From Nemertoderma westbladi (taxonomy: Eukaryota > Xenacoelomorpha > Nemertodermatida > Nemertodermatidae): a stretch of DNA of 64,000 bases. Positions 9,172-20,300 of the stretch are shown here, piece by piece (position 1 is the stretch's first letter; the number at the start of each line of letters is the position of its first letter). The translations under genes and the position numbers were made by a program. The DNA lies in the NCBI GenBank assembly GCA_032718475.1, contig JAUCBJ010007945.1, positions 119,706-183,705 of the forward strand. Reading direction: 5' to 3'. A model generated the notes under the pieces. The model was given only the letters and a program-made list of their open reading frames with translations, was not told the origin of the DNA and ran no database searches.

Positions 9172-11147
9172 TCAGTTAATTCCAAAAAACTGTAGGATCC
9201 TTCGTTTTTTAGCAGCAAATGAGGTGTTTTTCAATGCGTAGCAGTCACGGAGAAATTGCGCCGTGAGTATATCAGCTCGTGGGGGTGGTCCTATGTCAAT
9301 CCTCGTTAAGATGTTGGGTGTGGAATATTTGTATGTAAGCAGGGAGTATAGTTTTGGGAGTTGAAATTCGTGTTTAGCCTTATTGTATCCACTGGAAACC
9401 CCACAAAATTGTTTCTTATGATTCAGGTTCGACAAGGCACGGAAGGATCCTTGCAGAGTAACACTGGGACATGTGGCGTATCGGAGAGCCATTGCAGTGC
9501 ATTCCTTAAAAGCCATGACTGAGATTGGTTTGCATCCAGTAAGTGTATAGAGGACGCAGTTAGAAACGTAGGAGCCTGTGTGAATGAGCCCTCTTAGTGA
9601 TTTGCGGTAGTAGGAGTCAAGGCTATCAATTTCAGATGAGGATAATGCACCGATATTGAATCGCGTGCTATATATTATAGAAGGTAACGCTACAGACTTC
9701 CATAGTTTAAAGGTTGTCTCCACGTTCAACCATCTAGTGGTCCAGCCGTTGTTATGAAAAAAGTGGGACATGGATGCGATGGATTTCACGCAGTCTGTGT
9801 ACGCAGTTTTACGGTTAGATATTTTGAACCCAAGGAAGGTTAGAGTGTTTGATTCGGTTATCGTGTTCCCAGCATTGACAAGGGGGTATCTCTCAGTCTT
9901 AGTTAAGTGTGTTCTTCCCCAACACATCCATTTAGATTTACTGTGTTCAATCTCTAGGTTAAGTTGTGCACACTGGTCGGTCACGATAGCCGCCATTCGT
10001 TGTATGTCCTTAAACGAAGTGCTCAAAATTAGGAAGTCGTCGGCGTATGCTAGAGCTCCCAACCAAACATCATTTATCTTACAGCCTAAATTAGCAGCTT
10101 GAAGCGATCCGACAATGGAGGATGTGTAAAAGTTGAAGAACCAACCAGATAGTAGTGACCCCTGTTTAACCCCCCTGAGTACTCTGATACATTCGCTATC
10201 TGAGTCAATAAAGGTGCCGAACTTCAGATAGACTTCGCTGATGGAGTAATAGTGCATGAGCGTCATCAGTATGTGAGGGTTCAGGATTTTTTCAAGTTTA
10301 TTAAAAAGAAGTGAGTGATTGACATTGTCGAATGCTGATGCTAGATCGAGTTGTAGCACATACACAGGTGAGCCGCTACTCTTGTAGTGTTGCAGACATT
10401 CTAGGACTGTTCCAATCACCAGGTCCGTCCCGATTTTCTGCTGGTAGGCGACCTGATTGAGATGTTGTTTACAGTCTGTGTCGATGAGTTCAGAAATTAC
10501 AATTTGTTCGAACACTTTTGCTAAAAGACAAATTATGGACACAGGCCGATACGAGTTTGGATCGGCGTGGCTACGCCGTTTTCCCTTGTACACACTTGCG
10601 ACGATCGTCTTACCGAAGTCAGTGGGGACCTTGTGTAATCGAAAGCACGAGTTGATGATAATGGTAATGAGAGGGCAGATGGCGTCAGGGTTGACATGCA
10701 GAATATGTTCTACTTGTATAGATGCTTAATCAGGTGATTTGCTTGTAGAGAGTGATGCAATCGCTCGTCTCACTGTAAGGGGTGAGATTGACGGTGATAC
10801 AGACCCACTGGACTGGTTGTATAAGCGCGATGACAATTGTTCCATATTCTGTTCATAGTTGCAGGGAGTGGTGAACTTCTTTGTGTAATGTTGTCGGAGC
10901 TTGGTTTGCATGGACAGTGGGATTGTGTTCTTGCTGCTGGGTTTGAACCGTTTCCAAAATGTGCGTTGGTTGTTACGGGAATACGCCCAGCTGTTTGCTT
11001 TATTGGCAACAACATTCTTGGACAACCAGTTTTTCAGACGCCGTGTGTTACGTTTCGATTCCTTGAACTCATTATGAATAGGATCATCTTGTGTTTTACC
11101 TCGCTGCTGCCACATAGTGTATAGGTCCTTTGTCAGTCTGATACGCT
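9172..11147 (-). pseudogene. LINE C reverse transcriptase, one in-frame stop
   Basis: On the minus strand one frame runs from about 11147 to the stop at 9172, broken only by a TAA at 10728-10726. Seen in order: basic pre-RT linker (TMWQQRGKTQDD), NSYRPVSIICLLAKVFEQ (RT motif 1), LDLASAFDNVNH (motif A), GVKQGSLLSGWFFNFY (motif B), LAYADDFLIL (motif C, catalytic YADD), LNLEIEHSKSKW (motif D), FLGFKIS (motif E), then a C-terminal domain. All RT catalytic residues are present. The upstream endonuclease lies at 30461-30825. Clade not resolved by eye (CR1/Jockey-like). Confidence 0.9.
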
Positions 11148-11213
11148 GTGTAAGAAAACTGTCAGACTGTACTGCTGTACGACTGTACCGCGGATAATAC
11201 AGCTATACCGAAG

Positions 11214-12068
11214 ATGGAGCAAAATATTAATCCTAACCTAACAGGTATTGACGATATATGTGTATTATCCAGCAGCCAAGTTGGAAAAATGAACAAGGAA
11301 CAGCTGAGAAACCTCGTCGCGGTATACCGCGCCGCGGACCAGAAACGCCGTGACTCAACCGGTAATGGTACAGATCTCAATCTTACCAACTCAGGATTGA
11401 GTACCGGAACAGGTGCAGGTATAGAAAACAACTTAGCGGTCCGAATATTGCAAGAGATGCAGGAACTGAGGAAAGAAGTACAAATATCGAATCAGTTACA
11501 GGGGAAAGTCGAGGAATTGTCCGAGAAACAGGACTCTGCCTTAGGGATTATTCGTAACCAACAGAGTTTTATAGAAACGGTGGACAGTGAGCGACGCGAG
11601 AGAAATCTGATTATTACTGGGATTAAAGAAACATCTACCGACTCGGGAGGAGAAGGAGACAAGGAAAAGATCTTTGATGTAATTCAAGCTATGGGTTTAG
11701 GTGAAAGAATAACACAGGCAACTATCGCTAGAGAATGGACGATTCAGCGTCTCGGAAAAGAGAACTCCGGATCAAGGGATAGACCCAGGCCCATTCTGGC
11801 TGTTGTCCGCAACAGAGAGGATCGCAACGTTATTTTGAGTAACGCTAAGAAGTTGAAGGAGGCAGAGGCTCCATTCAAAACCACGTATCTAAAGAAGGAT
11901 GTTCATCCAAGTATTAGGAAGGAGATGGGTCGCCTGCGTGCGCGAGAATATACGGAGAAGAAAAAGCCACAGAACGAGGGGTGCGAAATATACTTGGATT
12001 ATCGTGAGCGAGTGCTGAAGCGGGACGGTGTAATTATCGACAGATTCAACGCGGTCCTGAGCGCCTAG
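11214..12068 (+). CDS. LINE D ORF1 protein (coiled coil plus RRM-like)
   Basis: 284 codons, intact. A heptad-rich helix (about residues 75-130: ILQEMQELRKEV ... VEELSEKQDSALGIIRNQQSFIETV) precedes RERNLIITGIKE, the first strand of the RRM-like domain of trimeric LINE ORF1 proteins, with a basic C-terminal part (RAREYTEKKKP). Likely role: trimeric RNA-binding chaperone. The TAG stop at 12066-12068 is followed in the same frame by ORF2, with no intervening stop and no early ATG. Confidence 0.85.
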   Translation: MEQNINPNLTGIDDICVLSSSQVGKMNKEQLRNLVAVYRAADQKRRDSTGNGTDLNLTNSGLSTGTGAGIENNLAVRILQEMQELRKEVQISNQLQGKVEELSEKQDSALGIIRNQQSFIETVDSERRERNLIITGIKETSTDSGGEGDKEKIFDVIQAMGLGERITQATIAREWTIQRLGKENSGSRDRPRPILAVVRNREDRNVILSNAKKLKEAEAPFKTTYLKKDVHPSIRKEMGRLRAREYTEKKKPQNEGCEIYLDYRERVLKRDGVIIDRFNAVLSA

Positions 12069-15000
12069 CGGCGCGTAGGGCATGATAGACGTCTACGGAT
12101 ATGTTCGTGGAATGCTAGAGGAGTTTGTGACAAACTATTAGAATGTGACCGACTGGAATTTTTTAGTCAATTTGATTTAGTTTGGGTTCTTGAAACTAAG
12201 ACAGCTGCAAAGATTTACTTACCGGGATTCGAGGGTGTCCAGAACACTTCCAAGAAGAACTCTAACCGCGGAGGAGTTGCTCTATTTATTAAAGACTACC
12301 TACTACCACAGATTAAACGATTAGACTGCGAGACAGAAGGCTACATTGCTATAGAATTACTATGTCTTTCAGATTGCTTGTTAAGCGGCTGCTATATTCC
12401 GCCCTTAGACTCGCCGTACTACGATCCGTTCCAACTCGCCCAGCATCAGGCGCAACTACAGACAGGCGGCCAATCTGTTGTAGTTCTAGGGGATCTTAAC
12501 GCTCGAGTTGGCGACGCTTCGCCTCACCTAGATGTGCCTTACAGAAACATAGTCGACCGAGATGTAAACCGCCACGGGAAGGACGTGATCGCTATCTGTA
12601 AATCTACGAATTCTCTTATTTTAAACCATCTCGAATACAAAGGTAAACAGTTGGGAGGAAATCTTTCATACAGGATGGGAAATAAATGGGTTTCAGAAAT
12701 CGATATAGGTGTAGCGAAGGGGCCTATTCTAAACTGTATCTCTCGCTGGGAAGTCGACCAGTCCGTAACCGGATCAGACCACGCCGCACTACTGCTCGAC
12801 GTAGATTGCGGTTTGCAGGTCCCAGTTAGTGACCTAAAGAACCGCTCAGCACTCCTGGGCGTTTCAGGTAACCAAACAAAATCTGGTCTTGGGAACAGTA
12901 CACACCACTCGAACGTCGATTGCGTCAAGTTCCACAATGTAATGGAGGAAGTCGAACCTCCGCTCCTGGTCGGTCTATCGCCGGAGGATGTAGATACCAC
13001 GCTGAAGGATTTAAATAACCTTATCGCCTCCAGTTCTAGAATAGCTCGCAATCCGGGCTGCAACACTAGATTCGATAAACGCAACAAATATACTAGGTGG
13101 GAAACCATTCTCGAAGGTAATGATCCTAAACAGATATGGCGGGCAATAAACTGGAAGGGCCAGCTGTACGACGGTAACGATAATCTCGCTCAGGACCAAC
13201 CGCCCCCTAGCCAGTTTAAAGCTCACTTTGAATCTCTACTAAATCCCACAAGCGCCGTTCCGCTAAGCGCTGGAATCGATCCTGAGTTTGAATCGGCGCC
13301 GTATATACCGGAACTAGACGATAAGTTTACTCCACGCGAGCTTGCTGATACTCTAGCTGATATTAAGGTTAATAAAGCGTATTGGGGCAGTAGTTTAGGG
13401 TTAATATGCAAACTTCCAGGATCTTGGTTGATTTTTATGTTATCAATATTCAATGTAATATTTGAGTATGTACGATTCCCCCCAGCATGGTGTTACAGTA
13501 AACTGTTTGTGCTTTATAAGAATAGTGGGTCACGTATGGACTGCGGTAATTACCGTGGTATTAGTATTGCTGACTCATTCGCTAAGATTTATGATATGCT
13601 TATAAACTATAGGCTGCTTAGATGGGTCAATATTGACAGCTCTCAAGCGGGTGGTAGAAAGAACCGTGGGTGTACTGAACAAGTTGTTGCATTACGATTA
13701 TTAATTAATTATGCTATTTCTAAGAAGTGTAAATTATTTGTTATGTTTGTCGATTTTCGTAAAGCCTACGATCTGGTCCCCCGTAACAAACTGTTGAATA
13801 TAGTAAGGGAAGCAGGCTGTGGGAAACAATTACTCTACGCCATTAGGGCTATATATAGTTGTACAAAAATTGTGTTGAAAGATGCAGTAATTATATCTAT
13901 TCTCGGTGTAAAACAAGGTGCATCAACCAGCGTAACTTTATTTTGTATGTATTTAAATCAGTTTGTTGTAAGGTTACGTGCAGCGTACAGTACAGATGGT
14001 TTTTTGGGAGTTATACAGTATTGCTACTTATGGATGACTCAGTTATTCTGTCTACTACACGTAGCGCATGTGAAATAAAATTTCGTGTTCTAGCTGATTA
14101 TTGTGCAGATTACGGAATGACTATAAACCCCAAAAAGACAAACTTTATGGTTATTAATGGATCGGTGTCTGACCGGGTCCCCATAGAATATGGAGGAATT
14201 AAAGTTTCTGACTGTGCTACATACATTTATCTAGGCTCACCATTCTGTGAGAATGGTAAAATGTCCTCAGTGCTCAATGTACACGCAAGTCGGTGTACCG
14301 ATGCTGTTAATAAGTTTATTATTTTCTGTACGGTCAACGATTCAATGCCCTTCCACTTGAAACTGAAAGTTTTCCAAGCTTGCCTATCAGCAGTACTGAC
14401 ATATGGGTGTGAGTCTTGGTTAACTAGAGATTTCAAGTCTATAGAGGTACTGTATATGAAAGCGATTAAGTCGTTGCTTGGGGTACGTAAAACTACTCCG
14501 AATGACATCTGTTTGGTAGAACTCGGTATTAAACCGCTACGAGCCATTGTTGTCGAAGCTCAAAAGAAATTGTTCACAAAATACTCAAAATTAGCCGACA
14601 GAGCTCTACCAATCACGCAAACTCTTGATTTATGTGCAAATGTGGTAGGAATACACGGATATACTATACTATCTGGTGCGTGCAATGAAGATATTTCTAA
14701 CTACAATTTAGATTCTATTAGGCGTAGGATTCGTAGTAAGCCACCCACTGCGACTAAGTTTTGGTCATACTGTCATGATATTAACCCGGAGCTAACAGTA
14801 CATACAATTTATCGTGATAATGTTAACTACATACCAGACTACCAGCGTAAAGCATTTACTCGTTTTAGGGTGTTTTCGCATGAGTTACGCAGTGAAAAGG
14901 GTAGATGGAGTCGTACTCCGCCTGCCGAGCGTGTGTGTTCATGCGACCACATCTCAGTTCAGAACGAGGAACATGCAGCTATGATATGTTCTCGTACTAG

Positions 15001-15121
15001 GGAACTACGTGGTCAATTTCGTTACGTTGGATATTCGTCTTTAGTAGATCTGTTTCGTTGCCAGGATACAAAACAACTGTGTTGCTTCATTGAAAAAGTA
15101 TTAGACAAATTTAAATGTTAA
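12069..15121 (+). pseudogene. LINE D ORF2: endonuclease and reverse transcriptase, one frameshift
   Basis: The frame is continuous with ORF1 after a single TAG. The endonuclease begins ICSWNARGV (near 12099) and includes VWVLETKT (Glu), VVLGDLNARVGD (near 12480), EIDIGV and TGSDHAALLLDV (near 12768). The RT shows GNYRGISIADSFAKIY, FVDFRKAYDLV (motif A) and GVKQGASTS (motif B). Near 14000-14035 the frame shifts, and the other frame continues with LLLMDDSVILS (motif C as LMDD) to a C-terminal Cys/His region (C-x-C...H...C near 14940-14990). Stop at 15119-15121. No in-frame ATG precedes the endonuclease. Confidence 0.88.
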
Positions 15122-15240
15122 TCAGTAAATTAGTTGGACAAATATTGTGCTCTACCGTGTTATAATGTGAGTTAATTAATTAAGTTTGTTTTCAGTGTAT
15201 TGTGTAATAATTATTGCTTTGTTTATCGAAAGTATTTGTC

Positions 15241-15262
15241 AATAAAATAATAATAATAATAA
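15241..15262 (+). repeat. AAT-repeat 3' tail of LINE D
   Basis: AATAAAATAATAATAATAAT-type microsatellite about 120 bp after the RT stop, directly followed by minus-strand LINE C coding sequence. This is the expected place of a LINE 3' tail. Confidence 0.8.
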
Positions 15263-15355
15263 GCAGCATTGACCTAATCCGTAGGTTGTGGGATCGCTTG
15301 CGGATCTTTATTTTGGGGAGATGTAGATCAGCTGCGGAAGTAATGTAACTTGTAA
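15263..15355 (-). pseudogene. LINE C linker fragment between LINE D and B1
   Basis: The minus strand reads AADLHLPKIKIRKRSHNLRIRSML, a basic stretch like the endonuclease-RT linker of LINEs. It fits between the endonuclease piece (30461-30825) and the pre-RT piece (about 11147). One frame break lies close to the B1 edge. It includes the left copy of the TGTAA target duplication (15351-15355). Confidence 0.65.
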
Positions 15356-16886
15356 TGTTCGCGGTATTTCAACTTTTTATAAAGCGAGTTGAATATTTTT
15401 TGTATTAATTTAAAATGATTATTCCGATATTACTACTGGGTGCGGGACCATGGGTTTTGGGCACATTCTATAAACTGGGGGCGATTTATGGGCGAACTTT
15501 GGGGCGACTTACAGGGTACGGGACTAATTTCATGTTTATAAGGGCCAAGGGGGGATGGAAAATTCAAGCAGTATTCAGGTTAGCCTGATTACTATTAGGC
15601 CCTGGCCAACTTCCTGCTGCCTGTAGAGGTGGATTTGGTAACGTGCCAGGCCTAAAGGACAAGGACTGCCCTTAGCGGTCCCTGGCCAACAGCAGTTATT
15701 ACGAGCCTGAAAAGGACATCGGAACGCCAGCTGCTTGTGTCAGGGACTTGTGATGGGAAACGACACGACAGACCCCTAGCCAAGCCGTACTGGTTCTCGA
15801 TGATCGTTCCCTTCGGGGTTCGTGAGGGGTGGGACGGACACGCGAAAGGGTCTACCGACTAACAGAGGAAGGGTTTGACGAGGACTGCCCTTAGCGGTCT
15901 CTGGTCAACAGCAGTTATTACGAGCCTGAAAAGGACATCGGAACGCCGGCTGCTTGTACCAGGGATTTGCGACGGGACCGACGACAGACCCCTTAGCCAA
16001 GCCGTACTGGTTCTCGATGATCGTTCCCTTCGGGGTTCGTGAGGGGTGGGACGGACACGCGACGGGGTCGAAAGACAAAGGACTGGACTCTACCGGCCTA
16101 CCGACTGTTCGGAGCAGTTTCTCGGCTGCCGAAGCGACTACAAGCCTGAAAGGGACTCGGAAAGCCTAGGTGGTTGGGTTTCTGCGATGAACCGACGGAC
16201 CCCTAGCCAAGCCGTACTGGTTTTCGATGATCGTCCCCTTCGGGGTTCGTGAGGGGTGGGACGGACACTCGAACGGGTCCACCGACACGACAGACTCCTA
16301 GCCAAGCCGTACTGGTTCTCGATGACCGATCCCTTCGGGGTTCGAGAGGGGTGGTACGGATACGCAACAGAGTCTACCGACTGGACCGACCCTTAGCCAA
16401 GCCGTGCTGGTTCTCGATGATCGATCCCTTCGGGGTTCGGGAGGGGTGGAACGGACACGCGACAGGGTCGACCGACACCGACACTACGGCATCAAGACTA
16501 GGACCGAGGGAAAATCTGGGGAACATTAGTTAGGCTAAAATCTGAGCGAACAGTGGGTAATTAAATAATATACTGTAGGGATTTATATTGTCGTGTATAA
16601 TTATTGTGAATATTTGGTGCATAATTGATTTGGGGAAGCCCAAAATTATTCTCAATCAGGATTGTACATTGTTACAGGATTGTAACAGGGTTCAGGGTTC
16701 AGTGAGATTAACTACATTAAAGAATATATCCAACCAATGCAGCTTTTTCTCAACCGCAATCCTGCATCTAAGAAATTCCTCCTTCTCCACAATCAATATC
16801 CGGTGACTGGCCGGGACTCCGTGGTCTGTAAAGCCCCGCCTCCAGCATCGGCGTTTTTCCCCCCTGGTGTCGGGATAACGGCAACA
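15356..16886 (+). repeat. 5' LTR of B1 (1531 bp)
   Basis: Begins TGTTCGCGG, ends GGCAACA. It contains five copies of a block with CCGTACTGGTTCTCGATGA followed by a C3-UUCG-G3 hairpin (UUCG near 15812, 16029, 16239, 16334 and 16429), plus repeated GAGCCTGAAA-type segments. Other family-B copies have AATAAA where this one has TATAAA (about 15469). Small frames inside the repeats are not genes. Confidence 0.95.
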
Positions 16887-16904
16887 AAATTGAGAATAAT
16901 TCGG

Positions 16905-16931
16905 TCAATTTTGACAGGGTGTCAAAATTGA
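16905..16931 (+). promoter_or_regulatory. Leader hairpin, 12-bp perfect stem (B1)
   Basis: TCAATTTTGACA (16905-16916) and its exact complement TGTCAAAATTGA (16920-16931) enclose a GGG loop, 18 nt after the 5' LTR. The B2 counterpart (36694-36720) differs by a paired change that keeps the stem. It lies where a primer-binding or packaging signal would be. No canonical TGG-start primer site follows the LTR. Function unknown. Confidence 0.85.
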
Positions 16932-17133
16932 GAATAAAACGCGGCCAACTTCAACTGGTGGATGTTAAGAATCCTACAATACTCTTCAAAACTCTCTACG
17001 TGCTTGCCAGCACCCACTACGAGGAAACTCTGGTATTTGAGTTAAGACTAAGTCGTGGTTTAATTAATCAACAAATTCGATCTAACCAACTCGTAGTCGG
17101 CAGATCACATATTTGGAGAGTTGTTAACAGGGA

Positions 17134-17325
17134 ATGGAAGTATCGATCACACCCATTGATATAATCCAAGTTGAGCCAGGAATCTGGCACGTCGAGGTTG
17201 AAGTACAAGGAACGAACGTCGGACGATTCAGGATAACCGTTCGGGTGGTCCAAGCTGAGTACAATACCTACGAGGAACTGTTTTACGACATCGCCTATCT
17301 AGCTATCGACGAGGCGCTACAATGA
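17134..17325 (+). CDS. ORF0: conserved 63-aa protein overlapping the gag start (B1)
   Basis: 63 codons from ATG; an in-frame TAA lies two codons upstream, which fixes the start. The stop overlaps the gag ATG as ATGA (17322-17325), a layout suited to termination-reinitiation. The B2 copy (36923-37114) encodes the identical protein. The five nucleotide differences are all synonymous, a sign of selection on the protein. The composition is acidic with many beta-branched residues (HVEVEVQG, RFRITVRVV) and a C-terminal acidic helix. I recognise no family. The role could be a leader peptide tuning gag translation or a small accessory protein. Confidence 0.7.
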   Translation: MEVSITPIDIIQVEPGIWHVEVEVQGTNVGRFRITVRVVQAEYNTYEELFYDIAYLAIDEALQ

Positions 17326-20300
17326 CGACAAATAACGTATCCGATACTGATGAGATGGATCACCACACAGACTCCGAAACCGACGAGGTACCGAACATCA
17401 AGAACATGGCTCGTCGACTAGGTGCTCTCAAAGGCGGAGTCACTCGAGCGTACCAACGTATAGAGAAACAACTCAAGGGAGTCGAAACCCCCCTCAACGA
17501 GATACAAACTCAGCTTCAGAGTATCCGAAATATCTTACAAAGATATGAGAGAATGATACAGGCGTACCAAGAACTCATCCCCGCCACCGACCAGGTATAT
17601 TATCCCAAATTGGAAGAACACGTTGCACGCCTAGACGAATTCCGCAAACAACACCGGAGGACCCTTAGCCTCGTGAGAGGCTACGAAGAACAGTACTACA
17701 AGAGAGCTGAAAGAACAGACGCAGAATCGGTGCGAACCTCCAATACCAGGACCACAATTCATCGAAAGAAAGCGGGATCCTCAAGACACCAGCGCTCCAG
17801 CGCTAGGAGCGAGATATCCGGCTCAGCGCGCAGTTCTCAAGGGGGGCCGCCACTCCGAGATCAGCTACGAGAACAGAAGGCATTTGCCCTCAAAGCTCGG
17901 ATGGAAGATGAGTACGTTCAACTGCAAACTGAGCAAGACATATTAGCCGCCGAAATGCAAAAGCGGGAGGCCGAACAAGAGGTCGAACGGCGGGCCGAAC
18001 AACATAGACAGGAGGCTGAACAACGTGAACGAGAGGCCAAAAGGGAGGCTGAACATCGTGAACGAGAGGCCAAAAGGGAGGCTGAACAACGTGAACGAGA
18101 GGCCAAACAGGAAGCTGAACAACGTGAACGAGAGGCCAAACAAGAGATCGAACAACGTAAATGGGAAGCAGAAATGCGTAAACAACACGCCGAGGCCCAA
18201 GCGATTCTCATCCACAAAAAGAATGCGGATATTGCGAAACTCGCGGAATATGAAGCCGCACTTATAGAACGAGATATCCAACTATACGAGGACTGGGAAA
18301 GGGAAATAGATCAGGAATATGAACCAATCCCGGTACCGGAGTTAGAGAAGTCATTTACACCAACAGCGGCAAAACTTCCGAAACCCGAGATCCCGCCTAT
18401 CATACAGTCTACGTTATCGGCACAAGCACCGGTGTTCCATCCCCCACCGGTTACGCTGAAAAATGAGGAACCGTGTTTCCCATCCAACCCCACGACAACG
18501 AGTGTACCCAAGTACGAGCCTGAAAGGGACTCGGAACGGGACGCCACTCCCCGATCCAACAACCCATTTACATCCACACCACAAACCCGTAGTCGCGTCA
18601 TCATTAAAACTCCATCTATCATTGATCCATCGAGTATGGGAGTGAGTGCCAATAACTATCCAGAAGTCGAGGAAATCCTGCCAAGTACCTAACTGATCTA
18701 GACTTTGCTGATGACTTAGGAGTACTCTCAGAATCATTAGAGGGAGCCCAACGGCTCCTCAGCTCATTAGAACATGCTGCTTCTAGTGTTGGTCTTTTTA
18801 TTAACTCCAGAAAGACCAAAATTCTGACAGTTAACTTTGAAAGTCCTCAGCAAGTCTCTGATCGGATGAGCATAAGCTCAAAGGATGGTATGCTTGAGCA
18901 TGTGGACGACTTCTGTTACCTGGGATCATGGATCCGGAAGTCAGGTGAGGACCTTCGAATACGTAAGGGAAAGGCATGGGCATCCTTGAATAGGCTTTCC
19001 AGGATTTGGAAGTCACCGAGAATTAATCGGAAACTTAAGGTCCGATTATTTAGAGCAGCAGTAGTTCCAGTACTCCTCTACGGGAGTCCATGCTGGGCTC
19101 TAACTGCTGAGGACACCAAATCTCTGGATGGCACATTCACAAGAATGCTACGCCGGGTTCATTGTGTCAAGTACAATGCACACATCTCCAACCAGACACT
19201 ATATAACATTGGAGGTGTCTCATTGGTTCCCCCAAGCTTGACACTAGAACAAAATCGCCTCCGCTTTGCAGGACATTGCTTTCGCCGTGAGGACCAGCCA
19301 GTGCATAATCTTGTACTTTGGCAGCCTCATGGAGTGAATAAGCATGGTGGACAGCCCATGACTTTCTTGAGACGCATCTTAAAGGACACTGGCCTTAAAG
19401 ATGCGGATGATCTAGGAAATGTCATGGGTGATAGGGAGTTGTGGCGGTGCAATTTTGTTGACAAGCCGGCACAGCATTCTTAAAAATGCAGCTGCAATGC
19501 AGCATGCCGATCCTAGTAGCCAATAACTATAACCCTCCGAGTCACTCCAGTTCAGACGATGTCGGTATTATCCGGGCGTTGGAAAACCGCCTTGCCATGC
19601 CTAAGATGGAGATCCGCACCTTCGAAGGAGATCCCGTCGATTACCTCAGATTCAAGAAACGGTTCTTTGCGCAGATTGGATCAACGGACATAGCCGACGC
19701 ACAGAAATTGGTATATTTATCGCAATACCTGGGTGACAAACCACGCCGAATTATTGCGTGTTTTGAGGGAGGTTCTCATGAGGCATACTATGACGCATGG
19801 AAAACTCTAGATAAAAGATACGGAAATACCGGAACTATAATTAATAAAACTCTAGAGAGACTGATACAGGACGCGGGATCACTAGGGGACCCACAGAACA
19901 TCCAGGAATTCTCCGACTCTATGAAGGATGCCTACTATACTCTGAAACCCTTGAATAAGGAGGACCAGGTGAACAACATTCTAAACCTCCGACAGATCGC
20001 CCGGAAGTTCCCCGGATGGCTACAAAGTAAGTGGGCTTATAAATGCGTAGATCTCCGGCGCAGACATCCAGATCGAGATCCTAGCTTCCTTGAAATGTCG
20101 GCATTCCTGGACATTATCTCCGAAGCCATGAATGACTCGATGTTTTCAAAACAGAGTCTCGCCAACTTGGATGGAATAGAGAGCAACTCCAGGAGTAAGA
20201 TACCCCCTCAGAAACCGAGATTCCGCCCCCCACCGGTGAGTACGATGGCCATCACCATGGCCGAGGATTCCGACGACGAAGACTACGAGGAACCGACATC

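Larger units (their letters stand above)
11160..15262 (+). mobile_element. LINE D, near full length, inserted in LINE C
   Basis: ORF1 (11214-12068), ORF2 with endonuclease and RT (12069-15121), a short 3' UTR and an AATAATAAT tail (15241-15262). It is flanked on both sides by minus-strand LINE C coding sequence. The 5' edge is placed near 11160, where the LINE C frame ends; I could not define a target duplication. One frameshift in ORF2 breaks it. Confidence 0.85.

Noticed and set aside
16046-16533. Small frames in the B LTRs (about 70-95 codons, Thr/Gly/Arg-rich)
   Set aside because: They follow the LTR repeat blocks in several frames and change between copies.
16862-16886. TGGTGTCGGGATAACGG as a tRNA primer-binding site of family B
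   Set aside because: It is also present before the target duplication at the end of both 3' LTRs, so it belongs to the LTR end itself.
16919-17164. Overlapping 81-codon frame ending in ORF0 as a gene
   Set aside because: In B2 its N-terminal part is different and amino-acid changes occur (Leu/Arg, Ile/Thr), unlike the unchanged ORF0; kept only as a possibility.
17918-18281. Long minus-strand frames (Ser/Cys- and Phe/Leu-rich) in the gag coiled coil (also 37679-38058)
   Set aside because: Antisense shadows of the repeated Arg/Glu/Gln codons; no domain and no independent support.
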